Of a DNA stretch of 64,000 nucleotides, positions 1 through 11,135 are shown piece by piece. The number at the start of each line of letters is the position of its first letter. The first letter of the stretch is position 1. This DNA is from Ariolimax columbianus (taxonomy: Eukaryota; Mollusca; Gastropoda; Stylommatophora; Arionidae), in contig JAVGWX010000013.1 of assembly GCA_036924085.1 (NCBI GenBank), positions 43,780,675 through 43,844,674 of the forward strand, given 5' to 3'. Below the pieces are notes generated by a model that was not told where the DNA came from, did no database searches, and saw nothing but the letters and a program-made list of their open reading frames with translations. Made by a program: the position numbers and the translations under genes.

Positions 1-3000
1 AATGTCATTAAGGTGGTGGGACAATGTCGTTAAGGTGGTAGTGGGACAATGTCATTAAGGTGGTGGGACAATGTCGTTAAGGTGGTAGTGGGACAATGTC
101 ATTAAGGTGGTGGGACAATGTCATTAAGGTGGTAGTGGGACAATGTCATTAAGGTGGTAGTGGGACAATGTCATTAAGGTAGTGGGACAATGTCATTAAG
201 GTGGTAGTGGGACAATGTCATTAAGGTGGTGGGGCAATGTCATTAAGGTGGTGGGGCAATGTCATTAAGGTGGTGGGGCAATGTCATTAAGGTGGTGGGG
301 CAATGTCATTAAGGTGGTGGGGCAATGTCATTAAGGTGGTGGGGCAATGTCATTAAGGTGGTGGGACAATGTCATTAAGGTGGTGGGGCAATGTCATTAA
401 GGTGGTGGGGCAATGTCATTAAGGTGGTGGGGCAATGTCATTAAGGTGGTGGGGCAATGTCATTAAGGTGGTGGGGCAATGTCATTAAGGTGGTGGGACA
501 ATGTCATTAAGTTGGTGGGACAATGTCATTAAGGTGGTGGGGCAATGTCATTAAGGTGGTGGGACAATGTCATTAAGGTGGTGGGGCAATGTCATTAAGG
601 TGGTGGGGCAATGTCATTAAGGTGGTGGGACAATGTCATTAAGGTGGTGGGACAATGTCATTAAGTTGGTGGGGCAATGTCATTAAGTTGGTGGGGCAAT
701 GTCATTAAGGTGGTGGGGCAATGTCATTAAGGTGGTGGGACAATGTCATTAAGGTGGTGGGGCAATGTCATTAAGGTGGTGGGGCAATGTCATTAAGGTG
801 GTGGGGCAATGTCATTAAGGTGGTGGGGCAATGTCATTAAGGTGGTGGGACAATGTCATTAAGGTAGTGGGGCAATGTCATTAAGTTGGTGGGGCAATGT
901 CATTAAGGTGGTGGGACAATGTCGTTAAGGTGGTAGTGGGACAATGTCATTAAGGTGGTAGTGGGACAATGTCATTAAGGTGGTGGGACAATGTCAATAA
1001 GGTGGTGGGACAATGTCATTAAGGTGGTGGGACAATGTCGTTAAGGTGGTAGTGGGACAATGTCATTAAGGTGGTAGTGGGACAATGTCATTAAGGTGGT
1101 GGGGCAATGTCAATAAGGTGGTGGGACAATGTCATTAAGGTGGTGGGACAATGTCAATAAGGTGGTGGGACAATGTCAATAAGGTGGTGGGACAATGTCA
1201 TTAAGGTGGTGGGACAATGTCGTTAAGGTGGTAGTGGGACAATGTCATTAAGGTGGTAGTGGGACAATGTCATTAAGGTGGTGGGGCAATGTCAATAAGG
1301 TGGTGGGACAATGTCAATAAGGTGGTGGGACAATGTCATTAAGGTGGTGGGACAATGTCGTTAAGGTGGTAGTGGGACAATGTCATTAAGGTGGTAGTGG
1401 GACAATGTCATTAAGGTGGTGGGGCAATGTCAATAAGGTGGTGGGACAATGTCAATAAGGTGGTGGGACAATGTCATTAAGGTGGTGGGACAATGTCGTT
1501 AAGGTGGTAGTGGGACAATGTCATTAAGGTGGTAGTGGGACAATGTCATTAAGGTGGTGGGGCAATGTCATTAAGGTGGTGGGGCAATGTCATTAAGTTG
1601 GTGGGGCAATGTCATTAAGGTGGTGGGACAATGTCATTAAGGTGGTGGGGCAATGTCATTAAGGTGGTGGGACAATGTCATTAAGGTGGTGGGACAATGT
1701 CATTAAGGTGGTGGGACAATGTCATTAAGGTGGTGGGACAATGTCATTAAGGTGGTGGGACAATGTCATTAAGGTGGTGGGACAATGTCATTAAGGTGGT
1801 GGGACAATGTCATTAAGGTGGTGGGGCAATGTCATTAAGGTGGTGGGACAATGTCATTAAGGTGGTGGGACAATGTCATTAAGGTGGTGGGGCAATGTCA
1901 TTAAGGTGGTGGGGCAATGTCATTAAGGTGGTGGGGCAATGTCATTAAGGTGGTGGGACAATGTCATTAAGGTGGTGGGACAATGTCATTAAGGTGGTGG
2001 GGCAATGTCATTAAGGTGGTGGGGCAATGTCATTAAGTTGGTGGGACAATGTCATTAAGGTGGTGGGGCAATGTCATTAAGGTGGTGGGGCAATGTCATT
2101 AAGGTGGTGGGACAATGTCATTAAGGTGGTGGGACAATGTCATTAAGGTGGTGGGGCAATGTCATTAAGGTGGTGGGACAATGTCATTAAGGTGGTGGGG
2201 CAATGTCATTAAGGTGGTGGGACAATGTCATTAAGGTGGTAGTGGGACAATGTCATTAAGGTGGTAGTGGGACAATGTCATTAAGGTGGTGGGACAATGT
2301 CAATAAGGTGGTGGGACAATGTCAATAAGGTGGTGGGACAATGTCATTAAGGTGGTGGGACAATGTCGTTAAGGTGGTAGTGGGACAATGTCATTAAGGT
2401 GGTAGTGGGACAATGTCATTAAGGTGGTGGGGCAATGTCATTAAGGTGGTGGGGCAATGTCATTAAGTTGGTGGGGCAATGTCATTAAGGTGGTGGGACA
2501 ATGTCATTAAGGTGGTGGGGCAATGTCATTAAGGTGGTGGGACAATGTCATTAAGGTGGTGGGACAATGTCATTAAGGTGGTGGGACAATGTCATTAAGG
2601 TGGTGGGACAATGTCATTAAGGTGGTGGGACAATGTCATTAAGGTGGTGGGACAATGTCATTAAGGTGGTGGGACAATGTCATTAAGGTGGTGGGGCAAT
2701 GTCATTAAGGTGGTGGGACAATGTCATTAAGGTGGTGGGACAATGTCATTAAGGTGGTGGGGCAATGTCATTAAGGTGGTGGGGCAATGTCATTAAGGTG
2801 GTGGGGCAATGTCATTAAGGTGGTGGGACAATGTCATTAAGGTGGTGGGACAATGTCATTAAGGTGGTGGGACAATGTCATTAAGTTGGTGGGACAATGT
2901 CATTAAGGTGGTAGTGGGACAATGTCATTAAGGTGGTGGGGCAATGTCATTAAGGTGGTGGGACAATGTCATTAAGGTGGTGGGGCAATGTCATTAAGGT

Positions 3001-4498
3001 GGTGGGGCAATGTCATTAAGTTGGTGGGACAATGTCATTAAGGTGGTAGTGGGGCAATGTCATTAAGGTGGTGGGGCAATGTCATTAAGTTGGTGGGACA
3101 ATGTCATTAAGGTGGTGGGGCAATGTCATTAAGGTGGTGGGGCAATGTCATTAAGGTGGTGGGACAATGTCATTAAGGTGGTGGGACAATGTCATTAAGG
3201 TGGTGGGGCAATGTCATTAAGGTGGTGGGACAATGTCATTAAGGTGGTGGGGCAATGTCATTAAGGTGGTGGGACAATGTCATTAAGGTGGTAGTGGGAC
3301 AATGTCATTAAGGTGGTAGTGGGACAATGTCATTAAGGTGGTGGGGCAATGTCATTAAGGTGGTGGGACAATGTCAATAAGGTGGTGGGACAATGTCATT
3401 AAGGTGGTAGTGGGACAATGTCATTAAGGTGGTGGGACAATGTCATTAAGGTGGTAGTGGGGCAATGTCATTAAGGTGGTGGGACAATGTCATTAAGGTG
3501 GTAGTGGGGCAATGTCATTAAGGTGGTGGGACAATGTCATTAAGGTGGTGGGGCAATGTCATTAAGGTGGTAGTGGGACAATGTCATTAAGGTGGTAGTG
3601 GGACAATGTCATTAAGGTGGTGGGGCAATGTCATTAAGGTAGTGGGACAATGTCAATAAGGTGGTGGGACAATGTCATTAAGGTGGTAGTGGGACAATGT
3701 CATTAAGGTGGTGGGACAATGTCATTAAGGTGGTAGTGGGACAATGTCATTAAGGTGGTAGTGGGACAATGTCATTAAGGTGGTGGGGCAATGTCATTAA
3801 GGTAGTGGGACAATGTCAATAAGGTGGTGGGACAATGTCATTAAGGTGGTAGTGGGACAATGTCATTAAGGTGGTGGGACAATGTCAATAAGGTGGTGGG
3901 ACAATGTCATTAAGGTGGTAGTGGGACAATGTCAATAAGGTGGTAGTGGGACAATGTCATTAAGGTGGTGGGACAATGTCATTAAGGTGGTGGGACAATG
4001 TCATTAAGGTGGTGGGGCAATGTCATTAAGGTAGTGGGACAATGTCATTAAGGTGGTGGGGCAATGTCATTAAGGTAGTGGGACAATGTCATTAAGGTGG
4101 TGGGGCAATGTCATTAAGGTAGTGGGACAATGTCAATAAGGTGGTGGGACAATGTCATTAAGGTGGTAGTGGGACAATGTCATTAAGGTGGTAGTGGGAC
4201 AATGTCATTAAGGTGGTAGTGGGACAATGTCAATAAGGTGGTAGTGGGACAATGTCATTAAGGTGGTGGGACAATGTCAATAAGGTGGTGGGACAATGTC
4301 ATTAAGGTGGTAGTGGGACAATGTCAATAAGGTGGTGGGACAATGTCATTAAGGTGGTGGGACAATGTCAATAAGGTGGTGGGACAATGTCATTAAGGTG
4401 GTAGTGGGACAATGTCATTAAGGTGGTAGTGGGACAATGTCATTAAGGTGGTGGGACAATGTCATTAAGGTGGTAGTGGGACAATGTCATTAAGGTGG
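1..4498. repeat. G-rich 22/25-bp minisatellite array
   Basis: Continuous head-to-tail repeats. The basic unit is 22 bp (GGTGGTGGGACAATGTCATT plus AA); a 25-bp variant has an extra TAG or AGT in the GGTGGT part. Roughly 190-200 units fit. Common sites of variation are GGGA/GGGG, CATTAA/CGTTAA/CAATAA and GGTGGT/GTTGGT. The array continues off the left edge. The plus strand is strongly G-rich in every unit (GGTGGTGGG). No gene is supported here. Confidence 0.97.
1350..2860. repeat. Higher-order duplication of about 870 bp inside the array
   Basis: The order of variant units from about 1350 to 1990 recurs from about 2220 to 2860 with an offset of 870 bp. The 25-bp variants, the GTTGGT unit and the runs of GGGA versus GGGG units fall in the same order. 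Shorter blocks of about 140-180 bp containing the CGTTAA unit also recur near 1030, 1211, 1350 and 1490. This is read directly from the sequence. Confidence 0.8.
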
Positions 4499-4960
4499 TA
4501 GTGGGACATTGTCATCAAAGTGGTATAGGGCATTGTCATCAGAGTGGTATAGGGCATTGTCATCAAGGTGGTGGGACATTGTCATCAAAGTGGTGGGACA
4601 TTGTCATCAAGGTGGTGGGACATTGTCATCAAAGTGGTAGTGGGAGATTGTCATCAGAGTGGTATGGAGCATTGTCATCAAAGTTGTAGTGGGACATTGT
4701 CATCAGAGTGGTAGTGGGACATTGTCATCGGAGTGGTAGTGGGACATTGTCATCAAAGTTGTAGTGGGACATTGTCATCAAAGTGGTAGTGGGGCATTGT
4801 CATCAAAGTAGTAGTGGAGCATTGTCATCAAGGTGGTGGGACATTGTCATCAAGGTGGTAGTGGAGCATTGTCCTCAAGGTGGTGGGACATTGTCATCAG
4901 AGTGGTATGACATTGTCATCATGGTAGTAGTTGTGCATTGCTCTCAAAGTGGTAGTGAGA
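4499..4960. repeat. Diverged edge of the minisatellite (25-bp and 22-bp units)
   Basis: From 4499 the unit changes to forms built on GGGACATTGTCATCAAAGTG, mostly 25 bp, with increasing divergence towards 4960. It is clearly related to the main array (ACAATGTCATTAA becomes ACATTGTCATCAA). Short open frames through it consist only of the repeated translation (for example GHCHQSG) and are not genes. Confidence 0.9.
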
Positions 4961-5489
4961 TACGATCACCAAAATGGGAAAACGATCTTCTTTGTTTTCT
5001 TCTTTTCGCTAATTCTGTTTTGCATTCCAGCGTCAGGTTTATGAAGAGATCTGTAGAACCAGCCCTACTGTGTGCCGAATGCACAGCGACATTCACTACC
5101 TCAGGTATTGACGCAAGCCAACTTTTTCGTGTTCCGCTTTGAATCCGTGAATCTAGACAGAATTGATTGTTCGGGGCGAGGGATGGGGTGGATGGGGGGA
5201 AGGTGTGGGGTGTACTGTGCAGTGGTAGTCTTCATACGAGGCCAATCCATTTAATCTGCTGTTTAAGTTTGTAGTTTAATACTGGTGTGTAGGTCTCTAG
5301 TCTCCAGATGTCATCGCTTCTGATCAGGTCTCTCTTTGTTACATACAATATTATTAGCATGAATTTCATTTCTGCTGTTTCGATTTGTCGTTTTTCAATT
5401 GATATTAATGTTCGGTTTTGACATTAGAAGCATAGTGGCAGTACGTTACGGGTAATCGATGTGGTAGTGTGACACTGTCATCAAAGTCT
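4961..5489. other. No recognisable gene
   Basis: Unique-looking sequence between the minisatellite and LINE remnants. Open frames here are short and start inside the repeat. I see no RNA gene, transposon end or conserved protein motif. Confidence 0.5.
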
Positions 5490-5606
5490 TTTGTAAGGAA
5501 AAAGACATGGAAACTGATAACGCCGGCATCCAAAAAATATGAAAGAACTGAACGGCAGATCTTGAGAAAAGCATTGAAAGTTTCAATGAGAGAAAGAGAT
5601 CGTCAT
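5490..5606 (+). pseudogene. Short LINE reverse-transcriptase remnant
   Basis: A plus-strand reading gives a stretch like 'KTWKLITPASKK' followed by 'ERQILRKALKVSMRERDR'. This resembles the LINE region after the RT thumb, where an E-T-W motif is followed by a basic R-RMLR-V-RDR segment. It is too short to classify and is bounded on the right by a LINE in the opposite orientation. The call rests on motif resemblance only. Confidence 0.4.
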
Positions 5607-6290
5607 TAATAAGGGACGTCTCCGCATCGGAGGTTGACGGTAATGGATCTCCAGCTGTCTCTGTCCCGTGCGAGGTTGGTACACTCAGTCAGACTGTGTC
5701 CAGGCCACATATTGATGTTGTCTGTCCATCTGTACACTCAGTCAGACTGTGTTCCAACCATATCTTGATGTTGTCTGTCCATATGTACACTCAGTCAGAC
5801 TGGGTTCCGACCATATCTTGATGTTGTCTGTCCATATGTACACTCAGTCAGACTGGGTTCCGACCATATCTTGATGTTGTCTGTCCATATGTACACTCAG
5901 TCAGACTGTGTCCAGGCCACATCTTGATGTTGTCTGTCCATATGTACACTCAGTCAGACTGGGTTCCGACCATACCTTGATGTTGTCTGTCCATCCGTAC
6001 CTCTGTCGCTCTCTGACTCCCTCTTCTGTCCAATATAACTTTGAGAAGATTGTCCTGTCGCTTGATCTGACCAACATATTTTAATTTCCTGCTATTTGTT
6101 TCCTTCAGAAGTATCTTCTCAACCTTGAGTTCTTTCACAACCTCCCTATTTATTTTCCAATCTTTCCAAGTAACTCCTCCTAGTCTTCTGAAAACATATA
6201 TTTCAAAATCGTCAAAACTCTTCTCCATTTTCTTGGTCAGGATTCAGGTTTCTACTCTACAACAAAACTGAATGTACATATCATTTAATG
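5607..6290 (-). pseudogene. RTE-like LINE ORF2 C-terminal remnant containing a 53-bp minisatellite
   Basis: On the minus strand from about 6290 the frame reads a V-E-T-W motif, then 'FEIYVFRRL', 'LKYVGQIKRQDNLLKVIL', a W-T-D-N-I-K-like motif and finally 'ECTNLARDRDSWRSITV'. That order is typical of the C-terminal tail of RTE-like LINE polymerases, which follows the reverse transcriptase and has no RNase H. Several stops and frame changes show it is dead. The region coding for the DNIK-to-ECT part is expanded into tandem 53-bp units (5690-5985), and the normal C-terminus follows only after the last unit. Confidence 0.7.
5690..5985. repeat. 53-bp minisatellite inside a LINE C-terminus
   Basis: About 5.5 units of 53 bp, each containing TACACTCAGTCAGACTG and a variable TGGGTTCCGACC or TGTGTCCAGGCC segment, then TTGATGTTGTCTGTCCAT. 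On the minus strand the unit encodes part of the LINE tail (W-T-D-N-I-K then L-T-E-C-T), so the unit derives from the LINE coding sequence. Confidence 0.85.
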
Positions 6291-6360
6291 ATTCTCATTT
6301 ATAAGCTCTGGTATATCTGGATGGACAGATCAGTATTATCAAAAGAACTTGCTCAAAATT

Positions 6361-6368
6361 GCTCTCTC

Positions 6369-6432
<64 letters not shown>
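6361..6432. repeat. (CT)n microsatellite, the (GA)n tail of a minus-strand LINE
   Basis: An almost pure CT run. On the minus strand it directly follows a LINE C-terminus (the 'AQDRAAWR' frame ends near 6437), so it is best read as that element's simple-sequence 3' tail. The SLSLSL open frames across it are artefacts. Confidence 0.85.
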
Positions 6433-6436
<4 letters not shown>

Positions 6437-6958
6437 GCTTTATATCACCCACGGGTGCATGTGCCAAACACCAACCCTCGCCAAGCAGCTCTGTCCTGTG
6501 CAATCTTTTCCATTTGCTTCCAACGTTTTTCTGTTTTCTTTACTTCCGCCCCCAGATCCCGTCTCTATGTATTCCTTGGTCTGCCTATGCCTTTCCTTCC
6601 ATGGGGGTTCCATCACAGGGATTGCGTAGTGATACTGGCCTTGGTATTTCTTAATGTATGACTCATCCATCTCCACTTTCTTCCTAAGATTTCCTGTTCC
6701 ATTTACCTTGTCCCGGTCTCTCTCACAGTCTGTCGTTTGTAACGTTGTCAAACCATTTTATACCAAGAATCTTTCTCAGGCATCTGTTGACAAAACTATG
6801 CAGTCTTATATCATTGCCTTTGGTCATCCTCCAGGATTCCGCTCAGTACAGCAGGGCTGACTTCAAATTTGAATTTAAAATCCTTATTTTTGTCTTCTGT
6901 ATTACTTCTTTGGAGTTCCATTTAGGTTTCGACATCCCGAATGCAACTCTTGCGTTTT
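6433..6958 (-). pseudogene. LINE 3' portion, interrupted copy, right part at 7221-7380
   Basis: The minus strand decodes, with frameshifts, into LINE C-terminal sequence: a Y-W-A-E-S-W-like motif, a 'VNRCLRKILGIKW' segment, a 'GRKGIGRPRNT' motif, 'RRDLGAEVKK' and 'EKIAQDRAAWRGLV' before the (GA)n tail. The upstream part of the same element lies at 7221-7380. The two halves are separated by an I-group LINE fragment with a 12-bp target duplication, so they were once contiguous. The element is an RTE-like polymerase tail; it is non-functional. Confidence 0.75.
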
Positions 6959-7220
6959 GAATCTTTGTTTGAATCTTTTTGAAGATAGGGTGTACCGACG
7001 AATGCCCGTGCGGTACTGGTAAAATGACCGCTGAACATCTGCTGCAGAACTGCCCGACATACGAGGATCAGAGAGAGCAGATGTGGCCATTACCAGTGGA
7101 ACTGCAAGACAAGCTCTATGGCAGTGGCGAGAGCCTCAGGATGACCGCCGCTTTTTTCGAAAAAATAATGGTTACTGTCTGACTGCGTACGCAGAAGAAG
7201 AAGAAGAAGAATCTTTGTTT
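6959..7220 (+). mobile_element. I-group LINE 3' fragment inserted in an RTE-like LINE
   Basis: This carries the last part of the same LINE found at 20130-24038. The plus strand encodes 'IGCTDECPCGTGKM', the H-L-L-Q-N-C-P zinc-knuckle-like segment and the 'FFEKIMVTV' terminus, stop at 7180-7182, then a very short 3' UTR and (AAG)n. It is flanked by GAATCTTTGTTT at 6959-6970 and again at 7209-7220, a perfect 12-bp target-site duplication. It is severely 5' truncated, so it is a dead insertion, but the intact frame suggests it is fairly young. Confidence 0.9.
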
Positions 7221-7380
7221 TTACATCCTCGTCTGTCCCTCCTTCCTTGTTGATGATTCTTTCTATGTATGTAAATACCTCTACCTCTTCCAGTGGCGTT
7301 CCTCTCAGCCTGATTAGTTCTGTGTTTGATGCATTGACCCAAATTATTTTGGTCTTTTCCTCACGGATCTTCAAGCCGAC
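7221..7380 (-). pseudogene. LINE reverse-transcriptase part of the interrupted element
   Basis: On the minus strand the frame reads 'VNASNTELIRLRGTPLEEVE', then F-T-Y and 'INKEGGTDEDVKTK'. This is the RTE-like LINE segment just after the YADD region. It runs up to the inserted I-group fragment and resumes at 6958 on the other side. Confidence 0.75.
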
Positions 7381-7510
7381 TCAGTATTTCACATGCATTA
7401 AAGTAATATTGATAAAATGCACAAGATAACAGAAATGTATTATGTATTGCACACAGAACATGGAATAAATTATTAGTTGATGGATGATACTAGAAGAACG
7501 TATTTAACTT
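7381..7510. other. Unassigned AT-rich spacer
   Basis: AT-rich sequence between the LINE fragment and the 15-bp array. No feature is recognised. Confidence 0.4.
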
Positions 7511-7982
7511 TTAATATAGCAACGATTTATATAGCAACGATTTATATAGCAACGATTTATTTAGGAACGATTTATATAGCAACGATTTATATAGCAACGA
7601 TTTATATAGCAACGATTTATATAGCAACGATTTATTTAGCAACGATTTATATAGCAACGATTTATATAGCAACGATTTATATAGCAACGATTTATATAGC
7701 AACGATTTATATAGCAACGATTTATTTAGCAACGATTTATATAGCAACGATTTATTTAGCAACGATTTATATAGCAACGATTTATATAACAACGATTTAT
7801 ATAGAAACGATTTATATAGCAACGATTTATATAGCAACGATTTATATAGCAACGATTTATATAGCAACGATTTATATAGCAACGATTTATATAGCAACGA
7901 TTTATATAGCAACGATTTATTTAGCAACGATTTATATAGCAACGATTTATATAGCAACGATTTATATAGCAACGATTTATAC
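7511..7982. repeat. 15-bp minisatellite (ATAGCAACGATTTAT)
   Basis: About 31 tandem 15-bp units with occasional TTAG for ATAG. Because 15 is a multiple of three, both strands are open: plus reads repeated IATIY and minus reads repeated LYKSL. These are not credible proteins. The array abuts LINE-like coding sequence on its right. Confidence 0.95.
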
Positions 7983-8290
7983 GAGAAATCGTAGCAGTAA
8001 AAGTGAAATGCCTGCGAACAATTTTGTGTGTAACAAGGAGAGAAACGATGACATCACGAGACTCGTAGAAACAACATTAGTATTAGACTACATCAAAAGA
8101 TAGGAAGTTATATGGTTTGGCCACATAGCAGGACTACCGCCGCACAGCCACCACCCCCACCCCACGCCCCTCTCACCCCCAAACAGGCAATACTATTTAG
8201 ATATAAATGGTTTCAAGGACAAAGGCCAACCACGAAAAAAGTGGCGTACGAAAATATATGAAGCGGTGAATGCCACTGTGCGTGAGTGTT
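7983..8290 (+). pseudogene. LINE C-terminal remnant
   Basis: The plus-strand frames read 'NDDITRLVETTLVLDYIKR', then after a stop 'EVIWFGHIAGLPPHS', a proline/histidine-rich stretch and 'GQPRKKWRTKIYEAVN'. This order (F-G-H-I, then G-x-P-R-K-x-W) is typical of RTE-like LINE tails. Stops break the frame, so it is dead. The 15-bp array lies directly 5' to it and may have arisen in it, though the junction is not clean enough to prove this. Confidence 0.6.
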
Positions 8291-8679
8291 AGTTCTAGAG
8301 ATCGCATCATAACCTGTAGCTGAAATGCAAAATAGTAACAGTGAACAGAATGAGAGAGAACGATTTATAAATGTTTATCACACTGTGTACCATTGTTATC
8401 TGGCTTGTAATTTTTGTGTAAACTTCAAATGAACAAATATTGTAAACTTTATCTGTGGGTTTTATAACTATTTCATGGCTGATTTTCGGAACTCTTCGTA
8501 AAGTGTTTTGTGCACGCTCATTGTGGTACGTAATCGTTGTACGTCATTGACTGGGACGTGAGAGGTGGAGAAATCCAGAGAAAATCTGACTTGATTTTTA
8601 TAAGAGATGTCAAAGCTGTCTGTCCAATACATAAATTGGGGGCTCGCTGGCTACATGTGTTATCTTTGTTTTTTAACGT
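8291..8679. other. No recognisable gene
   Basis: AT-rich sequence with no motif I can name. Confidence 0.4.
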
Positions 8680-9175
8680 AGTCTTTCTTCTGCCTCTTCT
8701 TCTTCTTCTTCATTTTCCTCCCCTTCTTCTTCTTCTTCCTCTCCTTCTTCTTCCACTTCATCCTCTTCTTCTTCTTCTTCTTCTTCTTCTTCTTCTTCTT
8801 CTTCTTCTTCTTCTTCTTCTTCTGCTTGTTCTTCTTCTTCTCCCTCCTCTTCGTATTCCTTTTCTTCATTTTCCGCTTGTTCTTCTACTTCTTCTTCTTT
8901 TTCTTTCTCCTCTTCTTTTTCTTTTTCTTCTTTTATTTCTTCTTTCTCCTCCTCTTCCCCCACTTGTTCTTTCTTGTTCATGATGATCTTGTTAATCATC
9001 TACTTCTTCTTCATTTTCCTATTCTACTTCTTCCTCGTCCTCTTCTTTTCTGTCTTCTTCTTCTATTTCTTCCTCTACTTCTTCTTCTTCTTGTACTTGG
9101 TCTTTCTCCTCCTCATCTTCCTCCTAGCTTTCCTCTTCTTCTACTTGTTCTTCGTCTTCATCCAATATATCAGGA
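8680..9175. repeat. Imperfect (TTC)n / pyrimidine-rich tract
   Basis: Dense CTT/TTC repeats with interruptions, purest at 8762-8822. The Leu-, Phe- and Lys-rich open frames on both strands are low-complexity artefacts. Confidence 0.95.
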
Positions 9176-9925
9176 ACGGGAGTTACTCAAGTAGTTATTC
9201 CTGTACATCATATCTGGAGTATTGTTTGAAGAACTTTTTGTCTCACTAATCCTGTTACTCTTTTAGCAGCATTCGTTTCACCCTTGACAATGATGGAATA
9301 CACAAATACAATGAGTTGGAGAGCACCCTACTCTAAAGAGAGGACAAGTCGTTTAGAATTAAATGAGTATATATTAATTTCTTTCATGCACCTACTATTT
9401 TATAATAACTAAAATATGGTGATAATTACCGTTAGCCAATTAAGATAGTTACAGGATAGAATCAGTGAGGGCTTTGCTAAATTATGAAAATAGGCGAGTT
9501 AATAGTAGATACATTTAAAATAGGAGAAATGACAAAGAAGATGATATGAAAGACGAAGAAGTTAGACGAAAAAGAGAAAACATTAACAAAAGAAAACGTA
9601 ACGAATGGGAAAATAGATACATGTTCAAACAAAGTAGAAGCAAATTGTAAAAAAGCGAAAAGAAAAATGGAAGGTTAAATTAAGTAGTGGATACGAAAGA
9701 AGAAGCAAAAGGAATGAACCAAAAATAAAACTACATATGAAAGCGCACTAGATGACGCATATTAGAGAAAAGAAAGTAGAAACAAAACAAGCAAAGGCTC
9801 AAAGAAGTGGACACAAAATGAGGAATTAGAAGATAAAAAGAGATACAACAGAAAACGAAACACATTAAATGAGAATTAAATGCGAACAAAATAGATCTAA
9901 TGGAAAACACAGACAAATATGGCTT
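9176..9925. other. No recognisable gene, AT-rich
   Basis: AT-rich sequence, becoming purine-rich towards the right. No conserved protein, RNA gene or transposon end is seen. Confidence 0.4.
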
Positions 9926-10180
9926 AAAATAAAGAATATGAAGAAAAAGAAGGAGAAGAAGAAGAAGAAGAAGAAGAAGAAGAAGAAGAAAATGAAGAAG
10001 AAGACGAAGAAAAAAGAAGAAAAAGAACAAGAAGCAGAAGATGAAGAAGAAGAAAAACGAAGAAAAAGGAGAAGAAGAAGAAGAAGAAAAATAAGAAGGA
10101 GAAGAAGAACAACAACAAAAAGAAGAAGAAAAAGAAGAAGAAGTACAAGAAGAAGTACAAGAAGAAAAAGCAGAATAAGT
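9926..10180. repeat. (AAG)n / GAA-rich tract
   Basis: Near-continuous GAA/AAG with scattered interruptions. The Lys/Arg-rich and Ser/Phe-rich open frames are artefacts of composition. Confidence 0.95.
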
Positions 10181-10689
10181 TAACAACAGAGTATCAAGGA
10201 GAAAAAGAAGAGAAAGAAGAGAAAGAAATATAGAAACAGGTCAAGATGTAGTAAGAGCAACAGAGAAAGCATCAACTATAATAAATAAAACCTTCATGCA
10301 ATAGAAGTACAAGAACAAAACTCGGCCATGGCCATTAATAATTTAAACTCGATTCTATTTCCAATCCCTTATACTTCCTGACGCAATTTTGCAATACAAT
10401 TGACTAGAAAACAACGCTAGATCAAGACAGTGTAATTATTAACTCTGCTGAAGCGAACGACCATGGGTAGATAAACCACTACACAGATTAATTAATGACT
10501 GAACCGATTCGGTACAAACTTAAAACAATTAAGCTTACATTTCTTTTCTTTTCTGTTTTATCTTTAAACGTCCCTGACGTCAGTGCGTCATTTGAATATC
10601 TTACGAGGACAGTAAGTAATCGTCCTGAAGGTATTTGTAACCATAAATAGGTTCTGTGGTTCGGGTATCAGGGTTATCATATTTGGTGT
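10181..10689. other. No recognisable gene
   Basis: No features are seen beyond scattered simple sequence. Confidence 0.4.
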
Positions 10690-10850
10690 TTCAGTTCCTG
10701 GTATGCTGGCCTGTTGTATGCAGATATTCAGTAGTCGTTTCAAGAAAACCTAACCAGGTAACAGAATGCAGGTACTTGGGTAGAGTGTTGTTTCAAGGAC
10801 GGAAGGGTGGATAAGGAAATGGAATCAATAAATTAGACTAACAAGTTTTT
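10690..10850 (+). pseudogene. RTE-like LINE RT fragment
   Basis: The plus-strand reading 'VTECRYLGRVLFQ' followed by D-G-R-V-D-K-E matches the LINE segment after the catalytic YADD, where 'YLG' is near-invariant. The fragment is about 50 codons long and broken at both ends. Confidence 0.5.
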
Positions 10851-11135
10851 TAAATATACAGCCGCTTACTAGAACGATAGGGCACAGTTATAAATTACTT
10901 AAACAAAATTCAAGATTATATGCAGAAACTATTTTTTAGTCAGAGATTGATGAATGATTGGAATGCATTGCTACAGCAAATAGTGGAGATATGGTCAATT
11001 AATGCATTCAAGAATAGATTGGATGTGCATAGTGACATTTAGATTAAGGGGATGTAATAGAAACTGTATACAGACCCCTCAGAGTCTTCTAAGGCAGTAT
11101 ACAGACGTTGAGTTACATTAAGGACAAAAAATAAA
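10851..11135 (+). pseudogene. CR1-like LINE 3' end
   Basis: The plus strand decodes to 'IFFSQRLMNDWNALLQQIVE' and then 'SINAFKNRLDVHSD'. This corresponds to the F-x-x-R-V-x-x-x-W-N-x-L-P and S-V-N-x-F-K-x-x-L-D signature at the C-terminus of CR1-type LINEs. A 3' UTR follows with the AGAGTCTTCTAA...CAGTATA...AGACGTT motif that recurs at the CR1 tails near 15.45, 43.3 and 43.9 kb. Confidence 0.75.

Noticed and set aside
1..4498. CRISPR-like array
   Set aside because: Units are contiguous with no unique spacers, and the genome context is eukaryotic.
6359..6661. Three overlapping SLSLSL-type frames at the (CT)n tract
   Set aside because: Microsatellite translation plus antisense of a LINE tail.
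7477..8103. A 208-codon plus frame with repeated IATIY
   Set aside because: It is the 15-bp minisatellite (a multiple of three) joined to a LINE remnant; the opposite strand is equally open.
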